Positions 46,463 to 57,847 of a stretch of 64,000 nucleotides of DNA are shown piece after piece; positions within the stretch are counted from its first letter, which is position 1; every line of letters starts with the position of its first letter. Source of the stretch: Takakia lepidozioides (Eukaryota; Streptophyta; Takakiopsida; Takakiales; Takakiaceae); NCBI GenBank assembly GCA_030704615.1, contig CM060734.1:46702042-46766041 (forward strand), read 5' to 3'. The notes beneath the pieces are model-generated. The model worked only from the letters and a program-made list of their open reading frames with translations, was not told the DNA's origin and ran no database searches. The position numbers and the translations under genes are program-made.

Positions 46463-48176
46463 TTAGACCCACAGGCCTGTACCCTGGAGAGATTGGCTGT
46501 GGTTGACCCAGACTTGAGCTGCACTGCCTTCAAGAGAAGAGCCCGATGAACCTTGCAAACCAGAAAGACTAGGATACATGCTAACATTACAAGCAAAGGA
46601 ATCTTGATCCACCAAGAGATTATCTTCCTGGTCACAGGCTGTAGTTCCATCCGCCACTGGACCCGTCGCAGGACCCAAGTAGATCTCACCAGAGAGTGTC
46701 TCATCACGTAGCAAGGAAAAATCGCCATCATCACAGCCCGAATCCAACACCACCGGATTATGGATTGCCTCTTCATGTACATCGTGTTCTAGACCCGCCA
46801 CACTTACATCCGAGCCTTTACTAGATTCAAGCACATCCCTTTTGAAAGTGGGATCGGGCATTAGTTTGTCACCCATCCTTCCTCTACCAGATCGTAACCA
46901 GGGCATACATCCTCCCTCTATCTTGAAATAAGACTTATGAATTTAGATCAAGAGAAGAGATGAGAGAATCACTACCTGGTACCACAAACGCGATGTAGTT
47001 GGCAAGGTAGGTTCAAGAAGCATGGATGAGCAACTGTGGTCGTGGCTCCGCATGATCAGGAAACCAGACAGAACAGGAAACCACCTTCAAGACGTCGTGT
47101 AGTTGCTGCCCGTAGATTCCCAGTGCTAGTCACTCCCACGCCTCGGCAGTCTTGACCCAAAAGCTCACCCTCGTTGTCTCCCCTTCTAGCCAACTCCGTG
47201 ATAGAATCGTAGTGACAGGGTAGTCGTCCAAATTGACAGAGGCTTGCAGGCGAACAACACACTGGTGGTTGAACACTGTACCCAAGATAATAATGTCTGA
47301 CGATTCAGCGACTAGGGCGTCACCCTGCAGCCCGTAAAAAATGTGAGAATATGTCGGCACCACGTTACAGAGTCTAAGATGAAAGCGCAATGTTCTCAAT
47401 ACAAAAGCTCCAGTGCTTCTCAGCATCAACGGCAACCATTGGTCACCAACAACATCAGCAGGTTGATACAGAGCTGGTCCTTGAAGGGCAGAAAGAGGAA
47501 AATGAAGGCCAAGCTCAGGCCATGTCAATTGGCGATGACGGAGGAAACGAGCATTGATTTCAACAGTGGGCAGATGTGCAGAATTGCGCAAGCCTAATTC
47601 TTGCTAGGCCAGACGTTCTGCTTGTGTCTTTGCCGGCGTGCGTCCAGACAGGGAGTGAGCAAGCAGTGACTCGTGACGTTGCGTAAATTCTACCACATCT
47701 CGTTCAACAGCTTTCTCAATGCACGCATACAAGAATCGATCAGTATCACAGACCTCACAAAGCGAGTTGTCAAGTGCTTGGGACAACTTTATCTCCTTCT
47801 CAAGATCTGCCTCGGCCCTTCTAGCAGCAAAATATTCAGGTCCTGGGTCTACAAAATTGTCGAAGTTATAATAATCAGGATCGCAACTATCTAGCGAACT
47901 AGGCGACCGTGTAGGATTGCCTCCGCTCTTACAAGATCATCATCATCATCGCTAGCACTAGGTGAGTTTAAATGAACAACAAGACTCAAATCGACAACAT
48001 TGTCTCATTGCACGATTGACACCGGCATGGCAAGAGTGCCAGGTGGCGCAAGGGACGGAGGGTTAGCAGCACTAGCAAGACTAACAAAAAGCGTAATGAG
48101 CAGATCAAGTTGAATGTGCAAGTGCTCTTCCTCTCGACTAACAACGCAGCTAGAGACCGAAACATGCGACGCCATA
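46463..48176 (-). pseudogene. Gag-like broken ORFs next to the LTR-like block
   Basis: Going down the minus strand from about 48173, frames read MASHVSVSSCVVSREEE; then, after a frame change, SLDSCDPDYYNFDNFVDPG and an alpha-helical segment to a stop at 47604, four codons before the next long segment in the same frame (47591-47130); then 46906-46463. Position about 200 bases inside the LTR-like block and the same strand as the pol remnant suggest the gag of that element. No zinc knuckle or known capsid motif is recognised, so the identity is inferred from place only. Confidence 0.4.
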
Positions 48177-48343
48177 AGAGGAAGGGTAAGCAAGATTAGC
48201 ACATAAGCAGAAGGAAAGTACGATAGCGAAAAAAAACACAGAGACGGGACGGGCTGAGGCCATTCTTATACAGCCCTGATGGGCACTAACACATCACATA
48301 AACAGGCCGCTGCAGGAGATTAGGGAAAGGACAATCAATCGCA

Positions 48344-48361
48344 CCCAGCGGCTCTCCACCA
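48344..48361 (-). promoter_or_regulatory. Possible primer-binding site
   Basis: Directly inside the LTR-like block, the minus strand reads TGGTGGAGAGCCGCTGGG. Primer-binding sites start with TGG (complement of tRNA CCA). The matching tRNA could not be named, so this is tentative. Confidence 0.25.
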
Positions 48362-48371
48362 TAAAACAAAA

Positions 48372-48793
48372 TGGAGGAATAATCTCCCTTCCTCTCAGGT
48401 ATTGAACAAAGTGACAAGGGGCGAGCAAGGAGGAGCTTGCATTCACGCAAGAGGAGGATACACAAGTATTGCAATCAGACACCTTTACACACATACCTAC
48501 ACCAGAGTACATGACCTGCCTGACCTTGTGTCAGGCCGCCACTTTATACAAACCCTAGCTGCATGCCCACATGCCGCGTGGCGAGGCGTGACAGATTGAG
48601 CCCGCGGTGCCTTTTCATAGCCCTAGATCTAGTGGATGGCCAGGATGTAGCCACAAGCATTAACTAACCCTGACTATACTTTCATTGTGACGGTTTCAAC
48701 GGTACATAAGCCGAAAAATTTATACTACGAATGAGTATCGCCGTTTTGGATGAATAAGGTAAATTGGTGATGAGGAGAGTTTTGGCCATCACA
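48372..48793 (-). repeat. LTR-like block, copy 2 (probable 5' LTR)
   Basis: About 95% alike by eye to 15071-15505, in the same orientation. Minus strand: TGTGATGG ... CCTCCA, with TATAAA at plus 48543-48548. The gag-like frames follow it on the minus strand. Homology with copy 1 stops sharply at 48793. Confidence 0.65.
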
Positions 48794-50202
48794 GTCACAC
48801 ACAATCTTGGAACCTTGGAAGTGGTTGTGGGTTTAACTTGGTATCACAAATTGGTGTCACAAAGGCATCCACCTTCCCGCCGGAAGGCAGTAGGCCTTCG
48901 GGGTAAAGAGACGCCATAATTTACACCTCCTTCAGGTGATGTAATTTGTTTTTACTTTATTTATTTATACATGCACCAGGGGTTTTTTAATTTTCATAGG
49001 CTTTGCAACAAGTGTTCTTCCATCTCATTTTGGATAGAAAACTTGCCTTTTCCATCCAATTTTGTTGTTCCAATGTCATTACAATTCATCCACATTTGCC
49101 ACCACCCTTTCATTAACCAGTCATTTTCATTCGAAACATTCTTTTCCATCCATGTGAAACATATTCTTTACCGACAACAGTAAACACAATACCTCCATTC
49201 CCAATAGTACTCTATCACTCTTACCACCAAGACAACATCTTATTCCTCTTCATTCTAAAGAGGAGACTACGCATCGGTGTCAAAAATCGCTAAGCCCCTC
49301 TTGTGCCTTCCCAAGACGTCACCTCCTCTCTTTTGTTGAAAACTACTTCATGAAGTGCCTCCAGATAACACCTCCCTCAGATAACATCTCTCTTATTGAA
49401 CAGAATAAATGGATGAATTCTTAAGTTTATTATGGATGAAAGTAGATTTCGCTATTCACAAAGAGAAGCCATACAGGACTAGCCACTTGTTATAAGCAAA
49501 TGTCCTGAACCTTTGAAGTAGGTAAAGACATATAGACTAAAATGCACCTCAAAGTAGTGGCTTGGAGATAAGATCCGAGGTGAAGAAGAAAAATCGGTAT
49601 CCCACTCACCTTCATTGTCATTGTATGCCATCTTCTAAGAAGTGCAAGTTGTGGAACTACGTACACCACAACCTATAAGTAACCAAGATGGCCTTCCACC
49701 CCAGGAAAAGGATGCGGTGCACGAGTGATGTCCATGGAAAGTAGGCAGACAGTAGCACGGTTCCATTCAATTAGAATACTGCTCTGTTTTGCACAGTCAT
49801 TGATTTTGTTAAGTAAGTCGGAAGCTGAGATCCTTCGACATGACAGTGCGTTGTAGACATGGGAAAAGTATAGTGATCCGCGTGTTCCTAGTCTCAAAGC
49901 ATCATCACGGTGTGATCACGTTGACAGTGCAAAATCGTAGTATATTACTCAGCATGTAGATGGGTTTATGCTTATGCCAATCTGACGACGTCAGTGGGGA
50001 CCCACTGATACAGGGGCATGTCAATTGGGATTGCTTTGATGGGAATGTCTCCCGTACCCTTCGCTTTAGTTTGGAATGTATTTGTGGTCCTAACGACAAG
50101 CTGAAAGAACAGGAAGCACTGTTGCCATAGCTGGACTGCCACTGTATGGACTCGGAGCTCTTTTGTAGTTGTGGATCAATTTGAGAGGGCGCACTAGGAA
50201 CG
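48794..50202. other. No gene recognised
   Basis: Only short frames. This stretch lies upstream of the fibrillin gene, and its last few hundred bases should hold that gene's promoter and 5' leader. No clear TATA box was identified by eye. Confidence 0.4.
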
Positions 50203-53200
50203 ATGGCCATAGCTTCTCAGACCCTCTTGTCGCGACCCTGTATAACAGCAATACCCACATGCTCGACCTCCTGTTCCTCGTCACCCGAATGGCGCTCCCC
50301 TCGTTGCCCGTTGTATTCGAAGAAAGGAGGCCGAATGTTCTCTGGCTTCATCGGGAAAAATAATTTGCTGGAAAGTGGGTATACCTGTAGGCATTTGGTC
50401 AGAAACGCCGAGGGATGGCGGGTGTGGAGGGCCGACGTCTCTACGGGGAATCAGACCACTTTGTCTGCCAAGGAATTGGAGCGCGACGCTGCTAAAGAAG
50501 CCCTCCTTCTTGCGGTCTGTATCTCTCTCTTGCTCTTCTAGGAGCCACTGCTGTCTTCCTTTCCAAACATACACTCGCAATATATACATTTATGCAAGAA
50601 GCTACAAGCTTGCAACTGTGTGCGTATTAGGTTTTCGACAATCTTCACTGATTAGGAGCGTATGTTAGAGTCATGATGCAAGTCTTCAAGATTTTGCTTA
50701 CCCAATTTAACACTAAAATTGTTTTCCTTCTAGGACTGTTGCACTTGAGCTGAGAAGCCAGAAACTGTGATGGATGACAGCAACTCATTTGCTCTTATAT
50801 CCAGTTGACTTTCTCTGGATTTTACCAAGGCCCATCTTCTCTTTGGACGGTATATGCTGGATAGTCCACCGTGGCCGTCACATTGATTTTGGGCTATGCT
50901 TGGCATTTGGTTGTCTTTGCAGATTGCAGATGCTGGGGGTGTAGAAGCATTGACATCAGGGAAGGTGGACAATGTAGGTCGGATCACCGTGAGTGAGAAA
51001 TTGCTTAATCTCGAGCGGTTGAACCCTACCCCTCGCCCAACCACGTGAGGTCTCTCTCCCTTCTGGCCTGCAACTTGAACTGAGTGCCTAAACCAGTGGA
51101 GGACAATAAGGCTGAGGTTATTCAGGCAACCTAGGAAATGCAGCTCAGATTGTAGATGAGCTGAAGCCTTGCACAAATCTACTCCCACTTCTTTTCATGA
51201 AGACAAGGACTAAATCTACACCTAAGGATCTGACCATACTGGGCACTAGGAATATTGAAAGAAGAGTAGGGTTGCTACCTTTATACATTAAATTAGCCGG
51301 GCTTGGAAAAAGGGAACCCATATGTCTGATCTGTGGGCATTCTGACGGCTACTTTTCTGATTGAGTGGCCCTCTTTGAGAGCACAACAAACACTCCCTGC
51401 ACCTCTTTGAGCTCAGTTGGAGAAACAACACAAAATGTTGGTCCTCCTTGAATCCGCATCAAAGTGAGGATATTGTTACGTCTTTCTTGAGTATTTCTAG
51501 GATGCCAAAACTCATTTGCAAAGGTAGGCCCTGCTACTAGATCTTCTGCGACGATGTCTGTGCCCCTCTTTACTCCTCTTCAACTCTTCTCCATCTTTGC
51601 TCCATCCCATCATGATTACCTTGGTATGGAAAGCTTTATAAGTGAGGGAGATTGGGTAAGGAGTTCCAATTTTTAGGTTTGAACTTTTGTACTTCTGGTT
51701 GGATCAGGTCACCACTACTGGAAGGTCTTTGGCAGATCAAATGGGCAGGATCCCGGACCCCTGGTGTTACTGCTGCAAAAGTGTTGCTCGGGTATGGTTT
51801 ATCCCTCCCCTGCCTCAAGGTGAATCTGGCTGGTCATCATTCTAGTTGACAAAGACTCAATCGAGGGGAGGATGTAGGAGCTGTCTTTTAGCTCAAAGCC
51901 ATTTTCCTAGGCCTGCAGCAATGTAATAGATAGTGCAATCTGTAATGCATGCGATTGCTACACTGATGGTTTGTGGTCATCTCCACATAACTTTTAGGAG
52001 GCTTCCTTCAGAGTTGGCATCCATCAACTCTTTGAATATCCTAATTCTGGATGGGACTGCAAAGGCCACAGCAAGTCTCAAAGTGCTCAACACGGTAAGG
52101 CTTCTCTTTGGAATGCCTTAAGAGAACTAACCATGGCCACATTTCAGTTTTCCCTACCTTTCTTTGGGGATGATTGCAGAGCATATTTCATCACGACTAT
52201 TTTTAGCTCGACTCTCCTTGGCTATGATTCTTGTAAAGTGTCCGAGATCCTCATGTGCGAAACATGTTTATGCATTGGGCAAAGTCTTCCTTCAAGGCAT
52301 TATTATTTTTTTGATTAGCTCTACCAAAGCATCCTTCTGTCCATCTCTAGGCAATCCTGCATGCAGTACTATTTCTGTGTTTCTGTATACTGTTTCTTCA
52401 CTCTACTGTGACCTAGCACAAGAAAGGGTTGACGATAGTAAGTTTGTTAGGCAGTGTCTCTCTGGTGAGACTTGCACATAGTGGAATATGGATGCATCCG
52501 TTCAAGTGTGTTTAAAGAATACATTACCTGTTGAGTTTGTCATTCTCTTACAAAAGAATTGGACAATGCTCAACTCTTGTGGGTTGGACAGATTGAAAGT
52601 ACCCTCACATTGTTGACAAAGCTGACAGCAGAAGGGCCAGCCAGACTGAAAGAGGAGTATGTAGAGGGGGTCCTGGATTCTCCCAGTGTGCCAGACGGCA
52701 ACGTGCCATCTCAGCTGAAGGGTGCCTATAATCAACTGGTTTCCTATGTTGAGCGCCTGCCCACTGTGGTGAAGGATGTACTCACTGGTGGTGTGAAAGT
52801 CCCTCTTGGTATGTCACATTGTCGTCTTTTTTTGCCTGTCTAATCTGAGGCTGACCGTCTAACCCTTTGAATAGATTTTATTATAAAATTTGGCCTGGGA
52901 TCTTGCCCACAAAAATTTCAAAAATACGAAAACCCATATAAGACGTCCAGATGTTCAACATGCACACACACACACACACACAGTCTCTCTCTCCCCCCAG
53001 GCATTTCATTTCTGTATAAACGCAGGGCTATAAAGGTAAAATCAATAACCCTGCAACCGGGCTTGCGAGTTTGCATGCGGACAAGCACTATTTTGAGCAC
53101 CTTAATGACGGTTGTGGGAAAACAAGTTCAATTTGTACCTGTAGCTGAGATGCAGGGATAAGCTAAACCATGGTGGGTATAAACCCCCACAAAATGCTCC

Positions 53201-53276
53201 AGGAGGGTTATTTTCCCACTGGATCAATGGCCATAAGGCTATGGTAAGCGAGTGGTTGCAGAGAACGGGCATGAGT

Positions 53277-53317
<41 letters not shown>

Positions 53318-56300
53318 AGGTGCAGTGGTGACTTCATCGGTTGACATTGTCAAAACCTTTGAAACTCACTACAGTATCCTTGGCAGAACTTCTAGGTCTA
53401 ACAGTGAGGGATCTTCTGCTGAATGGAGGGACACAGTTGGAAAAACTGTTCCTACGATTCAAAACAGCCCTGATGAACTGGAGTATATTTCAATGGCTTA
53501 TAATGCTCCCATTAGTTCTTCTGAAATTGTGGAAGCAATTGAAACATTTAAATGGATATAAAGCTGGTGGACCTGATGGTATTGTCAACGAGCTTATCAA
53601 GCACGGTGGCGATCCCATGATAGAGGCCCTAGTTCGCCTCTTTAACCTTATCTGGAAGACTGAAATGATCCCCTTTCGCTGGTGACAGGGGGTCATTGTC
53701 AATCTATACAAAAAGGGTGACAGAGAAGAACCGGGGAACTACCGTGGCATCACGCTCCTCAATGCTGTTGGCAAGACATTCTGCAGAGTTATAAGTACTC
53801 GTCTTGAGGTTGATCTGGAGTCTAGAGGTTGTTTCCACGAAGGCCAAGCTGGCTTTCGGCGAAACAGGGACTGTGTGGATCATATCTTCACTCTAAGCCA
53901 GATTATCCAGGGAAGGAAAAAAGAAGGGAAACCCACTTATGTGTTTTTCCTGGATGTCAAAAAGGCTTATGACACAGTGTGGAGAGATGGCCTTTGGTTC
54001 TGCCTCTGGTCTTGTGGGATCAAGGGAAAGATGTGGAGAGTTGTCCACAACTTGTATGCTCACACCAAAAGCTGTGTCACTGTTAACGGACAGAAGTCCA
54101 ACTTCTTTGACATAGACCAAGGTGTAGCTCAAGGATGTACTCTCTCCCCTCTGCTCTTCAATGTTTTCATCAATCAACTCCTCGAGGATGTGGAAAGTGA
54201 GGGATTTGCGTTAAGGGTGGGTGATACCACCATACCAGCCCTTATGTTTGCGGATGACTTTGCAGGCATAGGGGAGACTCCAACCAATCTCCAGGAGTTG
54301 ATTGATTGCGCGAAGAGATACTTTGATCTTTGGGGGCTAGAGGCTAATGTCAGCAAATGTGCAATGGTAGCATTCAACGACAGAGGAGAGGGAGGAAGTG
54401 ATCTTAAGTGGCAGTGGGGTAGCCAAGAGATCCCGGTCCTCCCTTCCTACACTTACCTGGGCGTTGAGTTCTCCTCCAATTGTAATTGGGATGCACATAT
54501 CCGGAAAGTTGTTCAAACTGGCAAGGGCAAAGCTCTGGGGCTCACTAAATTTTTCCACTGCAGAGGGGTCAACTCTGAGGTTAAGAAAACCATGCTTTGT
54601 TGCGTTATTAGACCTGCCTTGGAGTACGGATCTGCAATATGGGCTGATAACTCCAACCAGGCTAAGTCTCTAGAATCCATTCAAGTGGTGCTTAAGGAGT
54701 GTATGTAGCATGCTCCAAAACAGCCAATGTGGCTGTTTGGGGTGAGTTGGCATTCCGTCCTTAAGCTCCCGACGAGAATTCAAGGTCAGATGGTGGGGTC
54801 AGCTGCAACATATGTCCAACACCAGATATCCTAAGGTAATCGACTCTATATCTTGGAAACAGGACTGCCCTGTCAAACAGGCTAAGTCCTGGCAGAAGAG
54901 AGTAGAAGAGATTCTCAAGGACCTGGACCTGGATCCGCAAGTCTTGACCCTGCTGGATAAATCTGACTTAGAGGCTGTAGTGTCCAAAGCCATGTCTGTT
55001 GCAATGAGATTGTCTGATGAAAATGAAGTTAGGCAGAAAACTTCCCTGAACTTGTTTCCAGTCAGTGACATGGGGGAGGACATCTTGGATGACCTCAAGG
55101 GTCTACCCACTCTCGGCACTAGACTGAAATTTAAACTCAGGGCAGGAAGCCTACCTTTGAACAGCAAACAGAAGCAGAGAGGAAAGGGAGAGTGCAATTG
55201 CCCGTTGTGTGGGCAACCTGAAGACAGTATTAATTTTCTGATACACTGTCCGGGGTTCTCTCACCAAAGAGATGCTCTCTTCAAATCTATCAAGGGAATT
55301 GTGCCTGTACCTCTGTTTACCAACTTTGAAAGTCTCGAGGCTGAGCCAAAAGCCAGGCCCTCCCGAGGCCTAGTTTTTGGGCAAATCACACACAGCAGAT
55401 TGATGCTTGCATGAAGGGATTTCTAGAGGATATCTGGAAAACCCGGATTAATTCTATATATGAAGGTAAGTCTTACTACCAACGTCAGCCCCTGACAGAG
55501 GTAGGTTCTTTCCCTTTTGTTTCCGCTCAAATTGGGCGCGGGGTCAATGGCCACAAGGCTACGGCAAACAACGTCTTATGAGTACAATCTCTTTCTCCTC
55601 ATGCGATAAGAGAACCCACGTGCACAATCCGTGAATAGGATGGGTGGGGTAGTGTACACTGTACACATTAGAGGTGATTCTGCCTAGCACGAAACCCTCT
55701 TTCCAATCATCAAGTCAGATGCTACTCACTGCTCCTCTCTCCAATAAACTCAGTAGTGCTTAGACAGTGCCAAAGGCCTGTGACCCTCCTCAGGGGGACA
55801 GTTGTTCTGTGTCTGTGAGGTTCTGTGAACAGCCATTTCTTTCTTCTTTCTGAGTGGATGTTAGATGGCTTCCAAATTCTTCTTGCTGAAAGCTTCTTTT
55901 TGGCCTTGGATGTGGTCTCCTTCATTTGGTTACCTTTCAGATCCAAGTCTGGAGTTTACTCTGCAATTGCATGGAATGTAATGACTTTTTTCTCTAAATC
56001 TATGTCATTGTTTAGGGCCAAAAACTGGAAGGCCTGCACGGGGCCAGCTTCCACGAGGCTTTGTTGTAGCCTTGTAAAACATTCTCACTCGTTCATTGTC
56101 CAATAGTGGCACAGGAATCTAGTGGCCACAAGGCTTATAGCAAGCAAGATTTAGTGAGCATATCTCTGTTTGTCTCTCTTTCTCTCTGCTGATAACTCCA
56201 ACCAGGCTAAGTCTCTAGAATCCATTCAAGTGGGGGTGCTTAAGGAGTGTATGTCAGCGTGCTCCAAAACAGCCAATGTGGCTGTTCGGGGTGAGTTTGG

Positions 56301-57847
56301 CATTCAGTCCTTAAGCTCCCGACGAGATGAATTCAAGGTCAGATGGTGGGGTCAGCTGCAACATATGCCCAACACCAGATATCCTAAGTTAATCGACTCT
56401 ATATCTTGGAAATAGGACCGCCCTGTCAAACAGGCTAAGTCCTGGCAGAAGAGAGTAGAAGAGATCCTCAAGGACCTGGACCTGGATCCGCAAGTCTTGA
56501 CCCTGCTGGATAAATCTGACTTAGAGGCTGTAGTGTCCTCAGCCATGTCTGTTGCCATGAGATTGTCTGATGAAAATGGAGTTAGGCAGAAAACTTCCCT
56601 GAACTTGTTTCCAGTCTGTGACATGGGGGAGGACATCTTGGATGACCTCAAGGGTCTACCCACTCTCGGCACTAGACTGAAATTTAAACTCAGGGCAGGA
56701 AGCCTACCTTTGAACTGCAAACAGAAGCAGAGAGGAAAGGGAGAGTGCAATTGCCCGTTGTGTGGGCAATCTGAAGACAGTATTAATTTTCTGATACACT
56801 GTCCGGGGTTCTCTCACCAAAGAGATGCTCTCTTCAAATCTATTAAGGGAATTGTGCCTGTACCCCTGTTTACCAACTTTGAAAGTCTCGAGGCTGAGCC
56901 AAAAGCCCAGGCCCTCCTGAGGCCTAGTTTTTGGGCAAATCACACACAGCAGATTGATGCTTGTGTGAAGGGATTTCTAGAGGATATCTGGAAAACCCGG
57001 ATTAATTCTTTATATGGAGGTAAGTCTTACTACCAACGTCAGCCCCTGACAGAGGTAGGTTCTGTCCCTTTTGTTCCCGCTCAAACTGGGCGCGGGGTCA
57101 ATGGCCACAAGGCTACGGCAAACAACGTCTTATGAGTACAATCTCTCTCTCTCTCGTGCTACATATATGTGTATGTGTATATATATATATATATCATCAC
57201 ACACACAATCAATGGTCCGCCCAAACTGGGCGTGGTGTCTATAGCCAAGGCTATGGCTAACATCTTGAGTACATTTCTATATCACACATGCTCTCCCAAT
57301 GATCTGGAAACCATTATTCAGTGAGTACCCCTTTCTTCCCACATTATATTTGTTCATAGTGAAAAGGTTTCCGTGGTTGAACACAGGTGGCACACATGAG
57401 AGGCAGCTTGTTATTTCGTACTTGGATGAGGAAATTCTGGTGTGTACCTCTCTTTTTCACCTCAGTTCCAACTTTCTGCGGCTTATTTGTCTAACTGGCT
57501 TTGGGGTTAAGCTCAGAGATCCTGAATTGTATGGTTGTGGGCAATGAGCATGTATCTAAATGCAGCAGTCTTTTGGGAACTAAGTCTCTAGGTCGGACAA
57601 TGATAAACAGCTCCAAAGGAAAATAAGAAATTTGTGTCCTGAAAACACTCCATTCATACAACCATGCCTTTTGTTTGGTGCAATTATGAGTAACTACCAT
57701 ACATTTATTTTACTGCAGTGTGCTAATGTTGGGTTGGCTGGGCAGATTGCAAGGGATGCATCAGGGGTGCCTGATGTGCTGTATCGCATTGAGACCACAC
57801 CAACAAGTGAAGCGGTGGTGACTATAGTGCCAGAGTATTTGAGCTAG
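50203..57847 (+). CDS. Plastid-lipid-associated protein / fibrillin (PAP family), seven exons
   Basis: Exons by frame continuity and GT/AG sites: 50203-50514, 50923-51044, 51708-51791, 51998-52094, 52592-52808, 57387-57439, 57746-57847. They sum to 987 bases, about 328 residues. Exon 1 starts at a good ATG and is Ser/Arg/Thr-rich, like a chloroplast transit peptide. The PAP domain shows LERLNPTPRP, SPLLEGLWQIKWAGS, RLPSELAS, ARLKEEYVEG, then HERQLVISYLDEEIL and ARDASGVPDVLYRIE at the C-terminus. Fibrillins are lipocalin-like proteins of plastoglobules, thylakoids and stroma that bind or organise plastid lipids and respond to light stress. Intron 5 (4.58 kb) is swollen by LINE copies in the same orientation. 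All splice joins keep frame, so the gene looks intact. Which fibrillin subgroup it belongs to is not settled. Confidence 0.88.
52962..52982. repeat. (CA)n microsatellite
   Basis: About ten CA dinucleotides followed by a (TC)n/C run, at the start of the LINE-rich intron of the fibrillin gene. Confidence 0.9.
53221..53314 (+). repeat. LINE 3'-tail relic ending in (TC)17
   Basis: CAATGGCCATAAGGCTATGG ... GAGTACAG then (TC)n at 53281-53314 matches the 3' end of the LINE family (GGCCACAAGGCTACGG ... GAGTACAATCTCTC). It is directly followed by a 5'-truncated LINE copy. Confidence 0.8.
53315..55600 (+). mobile_element. LINE (non-LTR retrotransposon) copy I, 5' truncated
   Basis: Homology to the other copies starts at AAGGTGCAGTGG just after the (TC)n tract. 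RT features: GYKAGGPDGIVNELIKHGGD, VNLYKKGDREEPGNYRGITL, GQAGFRRNRDCVDHIF, FFLDVKKAYDTVW, QGVAQGCTLSPLLFN, the catalytic MFADDFAG, and ALEYGSAIWADNSN. A C-terminal region (LNLFPVSDMGEDILDDLK; CNCPLCGQ...H..CPG, a possible zinc module) ends near 55414, and the 3' tail ends with pyrimidines near 55600. Frame breaks occur near 53560, at a TGA at 53684 and near 54708. The long RT frame 53695-54707 is open. The endonuclease is missing from this copy. Confidence 0.9.
56105..56188 (+). repeat. LINE 3'-tail relic preceding copy II
   Basis: GTGGCCACAAGGCTTATAGC ... GTGAGCATATCTCTG and a TC-rich tract (TCTCTCTTTCTCTCTG) resemble the LINE 3' end, then LINE copy II begins at GCTGATAACTCCAACC. Confidence 0.7.
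56189..57155 (+). mobile_element. LINE copy II, severely 5' truncated
   Basis: Near-identical to 54640-55600, from DNSNQAKSLESIQ to the 3' tail with (TC)n at 57141-57155. The frame 56497-57135 is open to the natural end. It has a TAG at 56413-56415, where copy I has a Cys-type codon (ACAGGACTG versus ATAGGACCG). Low divergence from copy I shows recent insertion or local duplication. Confidence 0.88.
57178..57265. repeat. (TA)n microsatellite and another LINE-tail relic
   Basis: (TA)n at 57178-57194, then CACACACA, then CCCAAACTGGGCGTGGTGTC ... GCCAAGGCTATGGC ... TTGAGTACAT, a diverged version of the LINE 3' end (CTCAAACTGGGCGCGGGGTC ... GGCTACGGC ... ATGAGTACAA). Confidence 0.75.

Noticed and set aside
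48838-48853. TGGTATCACAAATTGG as a tRNA-iMet primer-binding site for a plus-strand LTR
   Set aside because: It lies 44 bases beyond the end of the repeated block, no gag follows on the plus strand, and the TATA position and the neighbouring frames favour the minus orientation.
57632-57745. Extension of the last fibrillin exon upstream (CANVGLAGQ)
   Set aside because: The AG at 57744-57745 gives the family-typical EEIL-IARDASGVP join; the upstream residues do not fit fibrillins.
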